A stretch of 64,000 bases of DNA from Paenibacillus cremeus (GTDB lineage Bacteria; Bacillota; Bacilli; Paenibacillales; NBRC-103111). Location of the stretch: positions 1 through 64,000 of the forward strand of contig NZ_VNJI01000029.1 in the NCBI RefSeq assembly GCF_007786445.1, given 5' to 3'. Under the pieces are notes generated by a model that had not been told where the DNA came from, did no database searches, and worked only from the letters and a program-made list of their open reading frames with translations. Position numbers and translations under genes: made by a program. This document shows, piece by piece, positions 45,558 to 54,187 of the stretch (position 1 is the first letter of the stretch; each line of letters begins with the position of its first letter).

Positions 45558-46319
45558 ATGGACAATCATTTATCCTCCGTTAAAAACAGCTGTAAATTGA
45601 TGAAAGCGTTTCTCGATTCCGACAAGGAGCTGGGTGTCAGCGAGCTCAGCCGTCAGCTTCAGCTCTCCAAGGGAGCCGTTCACAAGCTGCTGATGACGCT
45701 TGAAAGCGAAGGCTTTATAAAACAAAATCCAGCCAATAAACAATATTCTCTTGGATATACGCTGCTAGAGCTCGGAAATAAGGTTCTGACGAATCATAAC
45801 CTGGCGGAATTCGCCAAGCCGTTATTACAAACGCTTGCGGATACAACGCAGGAGTTCGTATGCCTCTGTGCCCGGGATCAATACGAAGCCATCTATGTGG
45901 ACAAAATCGAATCCAAGCATCCCATCCGCTTCAACGTTGACGCATACCGGCGATTCCCGTTATATGCCACATCGGCTGCACGCTCCATTCTAGCTTTTCG
46001 GGACGATCGCTTTATCGACCATGTTCTATCGGAGGAAATCCGTACGTTTACCGCGTACTCGATGACCACGCCGGAGGAAATCAAAGAACGGCTCAACCGC
46101 ATTCGTGCCAATGGCTACGAGGTCAGCTCGAATATGCGCAACGTCGGCGTCACCGGGATCGCCGCACCGATTTTCGATGCGGACGGGACCGTCAACGCTT
46201 CCATCAGCATGATCGGCCCGACGGATCGGGTTCAACCTCATTTGGATGCCTTTATCCAACATGTGGTAACGACTACCAAGGACATTTCGAATCAACTGGG
46301 CTTTCGGGGAAAATCGTGA
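45558..46319 (+). CDS. IclR-family transcriptional regulator
   Basis: 253 residues from the ATG at 45558, where the family N-terminus begins (SSVKNSCKLMKAFLDSDKELGVSELSRQLQLSKGAVHKLL). A winged helix covers the first 65 residues and the IclR effector-binding domain about 80-250 (RRFPLYATSAARSILAF, RANGYEVSSNMRNVGVTGIAAPIFD). AAGGAG is about 13 bases upstream, a little far. It probably controls the divergent PotABCD-like/M20 operon in response to a small carboxylate or amide. Confidence 0.93.
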   Translation: MDNHLSSVKNSCKLMKAFLDSDKELGVSELSRQLQLSKGAVHKLLMTLESEGFIKQNPANKQYSLGYTLLELGNKVLTNHNLAEFAKPLLQTLADTTQEFVCLCARDQYEAIYVDKIESKHPIRFNVDAYRRFPLYATSAARSILAFRDDRFIDHVLSEEIRTFTAYSMTTPEEIKERLNRIRANGYEVSSNMRNVGVTGIAAPIFDADGTVNASISMIGPTDRVQPHLDAFIQHVVTTTKDISNQLGFRGKS

Positions 46320-46331
46320 TGTGAATAGAAA

Positions 46332-46369
46332 AAAGCGACCCTCAGCTGCTTGACGCCGAGGGTCGCTTT
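46332..46369 (+). terminator. Terminator of the IclR gene
   Basis: AAAGCGACCCTC (46332-46343) pairs perfectly with GAGGGTCGCTTT (46358-46369), 12 bp past the stop codon. Confidence 0.8.
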
Positions 46370-46465
46370 GCAAGTAGACCAACCCATGAAATATAAATTG
46401 CTTTCAGTGATCGCTCGCTCCGGGCCGGTTAAACTATTCGCTTGAACAGTGTGTTGTTAATGAAG

Positions 46466-46513
46466 ATAAAAAAAGATGACCCCCGAACGAATAACGAATT
46501 CAGAAGTCATCTT
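46466..46513 (-). terminator. Terminator of the glycoside-degradation operon
   Basis: AAGATGAC (46506-46513, minus strand) pairs with GTCATCTT (46473-46480) and is followed by seven T. It ends the long minus-strand operon after the MGH1-type glycosidase. Confidence 0.8.
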
Positions 46514-46517
46514 CAGT

Positions 46518-48194
46518 TTAAGAATATCTCACGGCCTCAATAATAAATTCACAATCTCCATTTATTTCGTGGATGACTTCATTATTGATCAGCTTAACCT
46601 TTAATGTAAGCGGTGCGTCGCTAGAGGCAAAAATGCGATAAGCTCCATCGTCCTGAGGTTTCGCAAGCAAATTAAGAGTCTTACCCGCAAACCAATAACG
46701 GTTACATCCAACGGTTCCTTGCCCCGGAGTAAGCTGCCAAGTCAACTCATTGCTTCTGGCATCACCCTTAATACCGATGGCATGTTCAATCAGATAAAGA
46801 ATTGGGGCAATACCGGACCATCCTACAAAATCGGCTTTGTCAGCGTTTCCTGAATCAACGGCATCAGGCGGATAATTCTCCCAAATTGTGCCTGTATCCT
46901 TAAAGATCTGCACCACATTATTCAAGTGGTTTAAAGCAATTTCCTTTGCAAGATCCTTATAACCGTATTTCTCCAAACCGCGAATCACCATCGTGTTCGT
47001 TGGAGCCCAGACGGAACCTCGCCAGTAACCACCGCGCGGATCGTAGCCCTCCTCATCGGCTGAACATACAGGCACCCTGTGTACCCGATTAAATGTTGCC
47101 GGATCATTGAGCCAGCTCGCCAGTTTTTCCGCTTGCTCCTTCGTTGCCACCCCGGCGAGTAGCGACCAATATGCTGCTATCGTTTTTACTGGAGCTTGCT
47201 CACCGGTTTCTTGAACGTCAAAATAAAACCCTACCTTATCATTCCACATCATTCGGTTGATGGTATCAGTCAATTGGCTAGCTTCCTCATCAAGCCTATT
47301 GATCTGGCTGGCATAATGAGCCGCTTTCTCTTTATCTCCTCTGCTTTGGCAACGATCGATCAACACTTTGGCAATGTCGATCAAATTGCGTGCGAGAAGT
47401 ACCATCTCACAGCTAATATCAACACCACTGCCTAAGTATTTATTGCGCGGATTGTTATCCATGCTCGCCCAATCCGTAACATACAAACCATAATGATTTT
47501 GCAGATGATATTGGAGCGCATCATAATAACGCAGATTCGGTTCATATACCAGTTCCAAACGTGCGGCATCACCCGTATGCTTGTAGCTTTCCAATTCCGC
47601 CCAGGCCATGATTGGATGATTCAAATTATCAAGTGTAAGATAAGGCGGAACCTCCACGGTTCTACCAAGCTTTGGCTGGAACATCTCTTCAAATGCTGGC
47701 CGAGCGGTTTGAAAAAGTCTTCTGTGACCGTAGTGATTGTGAAAATAGGAGTGCAACGGCAGGCGGTCATAATTTACCCAAGGCAAGAAATCCTTACCTG
47801 TTTCGCGAACCATTTCGCGAGGAATTTCACCGTCTTCGAATTGTTTACAATAAAAGTTATCGAGGGACCGAATCCCTGGAATATACGGATTTGCCAGATT
47901 GCAAAACATGGTAATGAATACGGTGTCCCATAAAAAAACATCCTGATTGAACGCAGCGTCGATAAAGTTGCTGACAAACCCGCTTTCATTCGTTGGGACA
48001 TGCAGATTGCGGTAAGCAATCTCCCATGCTTTCCAGTAACATTCCAAATAGTCTGGACGCTGCTCATAAATAGGCTGCGGCAGGCTGCTCCGTGCTTCCT
48101 CAAAAGAAAGAAGCGGAACATCCTCGTACGATTTCTTTTGAAAATACATACCTCTAGGCAGTAAGTGGTGCTTTTCAATATTAGTAAGCGTCAT
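46518..48194 (-). CDS. MGH1/GH63-type glycosidase (trehalase-like fold), possible glucosylglycerate hydrolase
   Basis: 558 residues without a signal peptide. An (alpha/alpha)6 glycosidase of the GH37/GH63/MGH1 group: FIDAAFNQDVFLWDTVFITMF near residues 75-95, GGYWRGSVWAPTNTMVIRGLEKYG near 385-410 and IWENYPPDAVDSGNADKADFVGWSGIAPI near 440-470 match the catalytic-loop regions. Bacterial relatives hydrolyse mannosylglycerate or glucosylglycerate. Its place downstream of glycerate kinase and a glucosylglycerate-phosphorylase homologue makes glucosylglycerate or a related glycoside the best guess. It would release free glycerate for the kinase. Confidence 0.8.
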   Translation of the reverse strand: MTLTNIEKHHLLPRGMYFQKKSYEDVPLLSFEEARSSLPQPIYEQRPDYLECYWKAWEIAYRNLHVPTNESGFVSNFIDAAFNQDVFLWDTVFITMFCNLANPYIPGIRSLDNFYCKQFEDGEIPREMVRETGKDFLPWVNYDRLPLHSYFHNHYGHRRLFQTARPAFEEMFQPKLGRTVEVPPYLTLDNLNHPIMAWAELESYKHTGDAARLELVYEPNLRYYDALQYHLQNHYGLYVTDWASMDNNPRNKYLGSGVDISCEMVLLARNLIDIAKVLIDRCQSRGDKEKAAHYASQINRLDEEASQLTDTINRMMWNDKVGFYFDVQETGEQAPVKTIAAYWSLLAGVATKEQAEKLASWLNDPATFNRVHRVPVCSADEEGYDPRGGYWRGSVWAPTNTMVIRGLEKYGYKDLAKEIALNHLNNVVQIFKDTGTIWENYPPDAVDSGNADKADFVGWSGIAPILYLIEHAIGIKGDARSNELTWQLTPGQGTVGCNRYWFAGKTLNLLAKPQDDGAYRIFASSDAPLTLKVKLINNEVIHEINGDCEFIIEAVRYS

Positions 48195-48215
48195 CTATGA
48201 TTACATCTCCATTAT

Positions 48216-49358
48216 TTATGAATGACGATTAAACAATTTAATCGTTCTCATGATTCGTTCAGCAGTATCCTCTAACAGTTGAGAGGCTTGTTCAATGGCA
48301 TCATCGAGTGGCATTGGTTTATCGACAATGGAGAATATAGTGTCAATTCCCTGGTCATATAAGGTATGAGCATCCCGGCCAATGGCACCTGCAACTACAA
48401 TGACTGGAATGTTGTATTTTTGGGCTAAGCTAGCAACTCCTTGAGGAGTTTTGCCAAACGCAGTTTGAAAATCGATCATTCCCTCGCCAGTAACTACTAG
48501 ATCCGCATCTTTCAACGCTTCTTCCAGCTGTGTGGCTTCGATCACGATCTCAATTCCCCGTTTCAACTCCGCCTTTAAAAAGGCCAATACGCCAGCGCCA
48601 AGGCCACCGGCCGCGCCTGCGCCAGGAAATTGTACAATTTCTTTTTGCAAGTAAGCCTCCAACAACTTACCGTAATGCATCAGATTTTGATCCAGGGTTT
48701 CCACCATTTCCTTCGTCGCGCCTTTTTGTGGACCAAAAACTTTGGATGCACCCTTCTCCCCGCATAAAGGATTATCAACATCGCAGGCTACAATAAATTT
48801 GACCGTGTTAACCCCATGATGCATGGCTGAGCAATCGATCGTGGCTAATCGGTCTAAACTTCCGCCGCCAAACTCTATTTCTTGTCCCTCGGCATCCATA
48901 AATTTCACACCTAAAGCACGAGCCATTCCTGATCCGCCATCATTCGTGGCACTTCCACCGAGACCAAGAATGATCGTTTTACAGCCCATTTCAATGGCAC
49001 TCAAAATAAGCTGACCGGTGCCATATGTTGTAGTTACAAGTGGGTTTCTCTCTTCCGGTGAAAGTAACGGCAGTCCGGAGGCAGCAGCCATTTCAATCAC
49101 TGCTGTCTCTCCGTCACCCAAAATTCCATAAAACGCCTCTGTTTCCCGCAAAATTGGATCTTTTACGCGAACCCGAATTATTGTTCCGCCCGTAGCATCA
49201 ACCAATGATTCCACGGTTCCTTCGCCGCCATCCGCCATAGGGACTTTCGTAATTCTTAGATCTTTACTCACTTTCAAAAACCCTTTTTCAACAGCTTCCG
49301 CAACCTCTTTAGCGGATAAACTACCTTTAAAAGAATCAGGGGCAATGACTACTTTCAT
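48216..49358 (-). CDS. Glycerate kinase
   Basis: 380 residues from the ATG at 49358 (AGGTGA upstream). Class II glycerate kinase of the GarK/GlxK family: VVIAPDSFKGSLSAKEVAEAVEKG at the start, VPMADGGEGTVESLV, GLGGSATNDGGSGMARALG near 130-150 and the conserved VVTGEGMIDFQTAFGKTP near 290. It phosphorylates D-glycerate with ATP, giving 2-phosphoglycerate in related enzymes. It stands 14 bp after the phosphorylase gene; glycerate is exactly the second product of glucosylglycerate phosphorolysis, so this gene supports that assignment. It is not part of the E. coli ycj operon. Confidence 0.93.
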   Translation of the reverse strand: MKVVIAPDSFKGSLSAKEVAEAVEKGFLKVSKDLRITKVPMADGGEGTVESLVDATGGTIIRVRVKDPILRETEAFYGILGDGETAVIEMAAASGLPLLSPEERNPLVTTTYGTGQLILSAIEMGCKTIILGLGGSATNDGGSGMARALGVKFMDAEGQEIEFGGGSLDRLATIDCSAMHHGVNTVKFIVACDVDNPLCGEKGASKVFGPQKGATKEMVETLDQNLMHYGKLLEAYLQKEIVQFPGAGAAGGLGAGVLAFLKAELKRGIEIVIEATQLEEALKDADLVVTGEGMIDFQTAFGKTPQGVASLAQKYNIPVIVVAGAIGRDAHTLYDQGIDTIFSIVDKPMPLDDAIEQASQLLEDTAERIMRTIKLFNRHS

Positions 49359-49372
49359 GACATTCACCTATT

Positions 49373-51064
49373 TTAAGCTTTTATCCAAGCAAATTCATAC
49401 GCTTCAAGTTCAACTTTGCCATCAATGATTTCGTTATTTAAAATATTGGTACCCTTGATCGCAACGGTTACATCATTCTTTTTCGCGGTAACGTTGAGAA
49501 TAAACGTTATTTTTTCGCCGGTCTGATCGTTTACTCTTTCCAATGCAAAGAAAGCGGGACCGAGATCGATTACGTTTTGGCTTGCATACGGCGAGAATGC
49601 ACTCTCAGCCTGTCTTAATTGTAGCAGTGCTTTCAGCCCATTAAATACCTTGCTTCTTCTTTCATCACTGACTAGCGCTTCTTTAATGAAGCTGAACTCG
49701 AATTTTTCTCGATTGATTCTTCTGTTAATTCCAGACTCTTCAAGTCCCTTGTAATCATTCGTCGACCCAAATAAAGAATTGTAATAAATGGCAGGAACGC
49801 CTACAAAGGATAAAAGGATAGAATGGGCTGCAAGCATCTTTTTTATTTTCAATTCTAATGTTTGGTCTTCTGCTTGGTTGACAAGTGCGTCAAAATAATT
49901 AATATTCAATTCGTACACAGACTGGGTGCCATCTGTATTGTTCTTATACGAAACTCTACCGCCATTTTCTACGACTTTATCGACAAGTACTTTTCTCTCT
50001 TCATCTGTTAAAATACCTTCTGTCGCTCTTACACCGATTCCATCATGACTTGCTAAAAAGTTAAAATACGTTGCCGTTTCCGAAACTTTATCAATTGTCT
50101 TTGCCCATCTCGTTAGCTTACTTGAATCATGCGTAGTCATGGTATGCAGAACTAAAGGAGGCAAAGCAAACTGATACACCATATGCGCCTCATCTGTGCC
50201 ATCGCCCAGATAGCTGATGTTCTCTTTGTGAGGTACATTGGTTTCCGTAATGATTTGTGTATCCTTTTTAAAATAGTCTAGCAGGATGCGCCAAAGCTTA
50301 ATAATTTCATGTGTCTCTTTCAAGTGCATACAGCTCGTTCCAGATACTTTCCAAAGAAATCCAATGGCATCTAATCGAATGCTGGAAGCACCTTTATTGG
50401 CATAAAGGAGAATGACATCGGTTAACTCCTTCAACATGGAAAAGCTTTTCGGATTAACGTCAACTTGATCCTCACTGAAGGTTGTCCATGCCGTTTTTAC
50501 ACCATTTTTCCCCTTATATTCATGGAACAAAGGAGAAGTCCTTGGACGAATGACTTTAGAATAATCAAAATTTTCATCATGAGGAATAAAGAAGTCTTTG
50601 TATTCCTCTTCATCGTTCAAGTATCCCTGGAACCACGAACTGCTTTTAGATAAATGGTTCGCTACAAAGTCATACATCATTCTAAAGTCCTGGGCAAAGG
50701 ATTGAATGTGATTCCAATCGCCCAGCTTTTTATCGATCTGACGATAGTCTACAACCGAAAATCCGTCGTCGGATGTATACTCAAACATAGGAAGCAGATG
50801 AACGTCTGTGATGACTCCGTTCACTTGTTCTTGTAAGAACTTGTTTAAGGTTTCTAAGGTTGGGACTCCACTTTCATAAATGCTGTCCCCATACGTAATT
50901 AGGTACACATTTTTTTGGGTGACCGGATCATTCGGCATCCAATTTGCCTTTTCCCATTTAGAAATGAGCTCGCTCAATAAATCCATGTACTCTGTTTTAT
51001 AATCATTCTTATAAATAAGCTTTAATTTACTTTCTACACTTTGAAGAACCTTTTCTTTATTCAT
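49373..51064 (-). CDS. ycjM: GH13 subfamily 18 phosphorylase, YcjM homologue (glucosylglycerate phosphorylase)
   Basis: 563 residues. A TIM-barrel glycoside phosphorylase resembling sucrose phosphorylase. The catalytic nucleophile Asp (SSIRLDAIGFLWK, about residue 231), acid/base Glu (QIITETNVPHKENI, about 273) and transition-state Asp (FLASHDGIG, about 341) are all present. The sequence SCMHLKETHEIIKLWR and DEAHMVYQFALPPLVLH closely follows E. coli YcjM, which is known to phosphorolyse 2-O-alpha-D-glucosyl-D-glycerate to glucose 1-phosphate and D-glycerate. The adjoining glycerate kinase agrees. Cytoplasmic. Confidence 0.92.
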   Translation of the reverse strand: MNKEKVLQSVESKLKLIYKNDYKTEYMDLLSELISKWEKANWMPNDPVTQKNVYLITYGDSIYESGVPTLETLNKFLQEQVNGVITDVHLLPMFEYTSDDGFSVVDYRQIDKKLGDWNHIQSFAQDFRMMYDFVANHLSKSSSWFQGYLNDEEEYKDFFIPHDENFDYSKVIRPRTSPLFHEYKGKNGVKTAWTTFSEDQVDVNPKSFSMLKELTDVILLYANKGASSIRLDAIGFLWKVSGTSCMHLKETHEIIKLWRILLDYFKKDTQIITETNVPHKENISYLGDGTDEAHMVYQFALPPLVLHTMTTHDSSKLTRWAKTIDKVSETATYFNFLASHDGIGVRATEGILTDEERKVLVDKVVENGGRVSYKNNTDGTQSVYELNINYFDALVNQAEDQTLELKIKKMLAAHSILLSFVGVPAIYYNSLFGSTNDYKGLEESGINRRINREKFEFSFIKEALVSDERRSKVFNGLKALLQLRQAESAFSPYASQNVIDLGPAFFALERVNDQTGEKITFILNVTAKKNDVTVAIKGTNILNNEIIDGKVELEAYEFAWIKA

Positions 51065-51081
51065 AATCCATCTCCAATAAT

Positions 51082-52185
51082 TTATTTAATTCTCTGCGTG
51101 GTTTCGATATCAAAGAACATGACATTGTCGTTTTTCACAAATAATGTGACCTTGGTGTTGGGTTTAATTTCCATATGGTCGATTGTCATAATTTTTGTCT
51201 CAACACCACCAATATCCGTGATCAATATCGCATGCGTCCCTTGAGGTTCAACAAACTGAACAACCGACTCGCATAGATGATCCGATGAAGAAGTTTGTTC
51301 CAGAGAAACGCCGATAAATTCCGGTCGAATTCCTAAATCTACTTTTTTATTTCTGTACGGCAGCAACGCATGGACTAATTTATCAGGAACTTTATACTCA
51401 AATCCTGTTGAAATTGCATATAAAGCGTCTGCTCTCTTTTCTATCCTTACCTCAAAGAAATTTGTTGGCGGTGTCCCGATGAATGAAGCGACAAACTTTG
51501 TCGCACTATCTTGATACACTTCCATTGGCGTTCCAATTTGCTCAATAATTCCTTTGTTCATGACAACAATGCGATCCGCCAAGCTCATCGCTTCTGATTG
51601 GTCATGTGTGACGAAGATGGAAGTAGAATTTTCTCGCGTATGAATATTTTTAAGCTCTGTTCTCATGGAAACCCTTAGCTTAGCATCTAGGTTGGATAAC
51701 GGCTCATCCATTAAGAAAAGCTTCGGCTTGATGACAATGGCCCGTGCAACTGCAACCCTTTGCCTTTGTCCACCCGACATTTGTGCAGGGTATCGATCCA
51801 GCAATGCTGTAATGTCAGAAGCTTCCGCTGCAGCATGAACGCGTGCTTTGATCTCAGCTTTAGGAATTCCTTGAAGTTTCAGCGGATAGGCAATATTTTC
51901 GAAAACCGTCATATGTGGCCAAACCGCATAACTTTGGAAAATCATCGACACGCCTCTGTCTTTTGGTTTTTTCCCCAAAATACTTTCGCCTTCGATAAGA
52001 ATATCGCCGCCGCTAACGTCTTCCAATCCAGAAATCATTCTAATTGTTGTCGTTTTTCCACAGCCCGATGGACCTAGAAATACGATAAATTCTCCCTTTT
52101 CAATCAAAAGGTTCATTTTATTAACAATCAAATTACCATCTTTTGTATATCTCTTTTCAAGATCCTTCAGCACCAAGTAGCTCAT
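51082..52185 (-). CDS. Sugar ABC transporter ATP-binding protein (MsmX/UgpC type, YcjV homologue)
   Basis: 367 residues. Walker A GPSGCGKTTT, signature MSGGQRQRVAVARA, Walker B LFLMDEPLSNLDAKL, switch His IFVTHDQSEAM, then a TOBE/MalK-like regulatory domain (about 240-365). It serves the permease pair encoded next to it. Because Firmicutes share one MsmX-type ATPase among several CUT1 transporters, it could also power the ATPase-less transporter at 29306-32478; that is inference. Confidence 0.94.
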   Translation of the reverse strand: MSYLVLKDLEKRYTKDGNLIVNKMNLLIEKGEFIVFLGPSGCGKTTTIRMISGLEDVSGGDILIEGESILGKKPKDRGVSMIFQSYAVWPHMTVFENIAYPLKLQGIPKAEIKARVHAAAEASDITALLDRYPAQMSGGQRQRVAVARAIVIKPKLFLMDEPLSNLDAKLRVSMRTELKNIHTRENSTSIFVTHDQSEAMSLADRIVVMNKGIIEQIGTPMEVYQDSATKFVASFIGTPPTNFFEVRIEKRADALYAISTGFEYKVPDKLVHALLPYRNKKVDLGIRPEFIGVSLEQTSSSDHLCESVVQFVEPQGTHAILITDIGGVETKIMTIDHMEIKPNTKVTLFVKNDNVMFFDIETTQRIK

Positions 52186-52197
52186 TCAAATTACCTC

Positions 52198-53238
52198 CTA
52201 TACTTCGACTCCGCCCCACATCTGGTTTACATACTTTCTTACAATAAAAGTAAATACCAATGCAGGAATAATTAAGATTAAACTACCCGCAGCGGCATAT
52301 TGAAGACTGCTGCTTGAAGTTCCAATAGCTTTATAAACAACTAATGCTAACGTTTGGTTTTGATCAGTAAGAATTAAAGCAGAAATTGTATCATTCCATG
52401 CCGTTAAGAATGCATACATGGAACTGGCTGCCAGTGCTGGAAACGCCAACGGTAAAGTGATTTTCATGAATGTTTGGAAACTATTCGCACCAAAAATATA
52501 GGAGGCTTCCTCTAATTCCTTGTTAATCCCTACAAAGATACTTGATGTAATCCATGCTGTTAATGCAATGTTAGGGATCGAATACAAAATAGCTAATCCC
52601 CATAATGTATCAAATAAACCGATATTAATAAGCAAAATCGCCATCGGGATACTGATTCCTACAACTGGAAACATACGAACAATGAGAAGAGTAACATTGA
52701 TGGTCTCTTTGAACTTAAAATTAAATCGCGCCATTGCATACCCAGCTAAACTGCCAATGGTTAGCGAAATGATTATCGTGTAAACCGAAACAAGTATACT
52801 ATTCACTAGCGAACTTTTTGCTTTTGTAGCGATCGTGAAAAATTGCTTGAAGTTATAGAGCATATCTTTTTTAAGCGTGAATTCCATGGGGCCATTTTCT
52901 TTCGTTTTACTGAACTTTTCTAGCAGCTCATCTCCTGGAATCGTCACCGCATATTGTCGATTAAAAAAAGTTTCTAATTTTATAGGATTTCCTGTTGTTA
53001 TAATGGAACGGTATCCTTCACCATTGTTATAAAAAATCTCGTACATTCCTTGATCGGCAGGCGCTACCTTAACCGTAACGGAAGTGCTCGGGATAAGCTT
53101 TTTCGGAAATTCATTCATTTCAAAATCGTTGGAAAATGAAACGGATAAGAAAAATACGATTGGAACAACAACAGAGATGACCATAGCAGACAGGATTAGG
53201 CTCATTACTGTTTTTTGGATCATATTGAGTCTATTCAC
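52198..53238 (-). CDS. Sugar ABC transporter permease, MalG type (YcjP-like)
   Basis: 346 residues from a GTG whose first base is the last base of the preceding stop codon (TAGTG). It is longer than usual for MalG types: an extracytoplasmic insert of about 80 residues (about 30-115; PKKLIPSTSVTVKVAPADQG...) follows the first membrane helix. The EAA motif ELEEASYIFGANSFQTFMKITLPLAFPA is intact. Forms the channel with the YcjO-like permease. Confidence 0.92.
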   Translation of the reverse strand: MNRLNMIQKTVMSLILSAMVISVVVPIVFFLSVSFSNDFEMNEFPKKLIPSTSVTVKVAPADQGMYEIFYNNGEGYRSIITTGNPIKLETFFNRQYAVTIPGDELLEKFSKTKENGPMEFTLKKDMLYNFKQFFTIATKAKSSLVNSILVSVYTIIISLTIGSLAGYAMARFNFKFKETINVTLLIVRMFPVVGISIPMAILLINIGLFDTLWGLAILYSIPNIALTAWITSSIFVGINKELEEASYIFGANSFQTFMKITLPLAFPALAASSMYAFLTAWNDTISALILTDQNQTLALVVYKAIGTSSSSLQYAAAGSLILIIPALVFTFIVRKYVNQMWGGVEV

Positions 53239-54107
53239 TATTTATTGCCCCCTGCCGCTGAATTTTTCTTTGTGACTCTCAAATAAACAAGCGACACAAT
53301 AAGCACAATCACAGTAGTCGTAAAAGATAACGTGAATGCAAGCTTCCTACTCGTTTCTAAACCAGGAACAGCATCTACATAAAATGCCACACGTTCAACT
53401 AGGAAAGGTACCTTACTATATCCGACAACCATAACTGCAATCGCCCAAACCTGAATAGCCGCAATCAATCTCAAAATAATGGAAGTTACGATTGAAGGCT
53501 TAAGCATCGGCAGTGTAATATCTCTAAAAATTCTCCATTTATTAGCCCCGAAGGTATACGCGGCTTCTCTGAATTCCTTTTGCATACCTTGTAATCCGGC
53601 AATTAAAATGATCATTACGGATGGAGTAACCGTCCACGTATCGATCAAGATAATAAGCAGTAAAGCGGAGAATCCCTCTGCACTTAAAAAAGAAATAGGT
53701 TCATGAATGAGGTGTAAGGTCATTAAGATGGAATTGATCCACCCATCGCTAATCAACCCCGTTTTCCAAAGGATTGCAACAGCAGTCGGTGTAACGGCCA
53801 TTGGAATCATAGAAACAAACATTAACGTTTTCGCACCTTTGAACCTTCTGCTAAGTAACACGGCTAATGTTAGCGCAAGCACATATTGCAGTACAACGGA
53901 TATTGCGACAAAAAGAGCAGTATTCATTACGGATTGCCCAAACAATTCGGATTGAAACATTAGCTTAAAGTTTTCGGTTAACGAGAAGTTTCCATGGATA
54001 TCTATGAATACTTCCTTCACACCCGCAGCAACCGGAGTGAGCCAAAAAACCGCATAAAATATAAAAGCAGGCAGAAGCAATAAATAGGGTATCGCTTTTT
54101 TATTCAT
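53238..54107 (-). CDS. Sugar ABC transporter permease, MalF type (YcjO-like)
   Basis: 289 residues from the ATG at 54107 (AAGGTGGG upstream); a GTG at 54122 is an alternative. Six membrane helices, EAA loop FREAAYTFGANKWRIFRDITLPMLKPS near residue 205. Channel partner of the following permease, taking substrate from the lipoprotein encoded upstream. Confidence 0.92.
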   Translation of the reverse strand: MNKKAIPYLLLLPAFIFYAVFWLTPVAAGVKEVFIDIHGNFSLTENFKLMFQSELFGQSVMNTALFVAISVVLQYVLALTLAVLLSRRFKGAKTLMFVSMIPMAVTPTAVAILWKTGLISDGWINSILMTLHLIHEPISFLSAEGFSALLLIILIDTWTVTPSVMIILIAGLQGMQKEFREAAYTFGANKWRIFRDITLPMLKPSIVTSIILRLIAAIQVWAIAVMVVGYSKVPFLVERVAFYVDAVPGLETSRKLAFTLSFTTTVIVLIVSLVYLRVTKKNSAAGGNK

Positions 54108-54187
54108 AACTCGTATTCCCACCTTCTGAAAAAAATTGAGGAGGGAAGCACTAGCACTCCCTCACTCAACTTAATAAGTTTGCGTAT

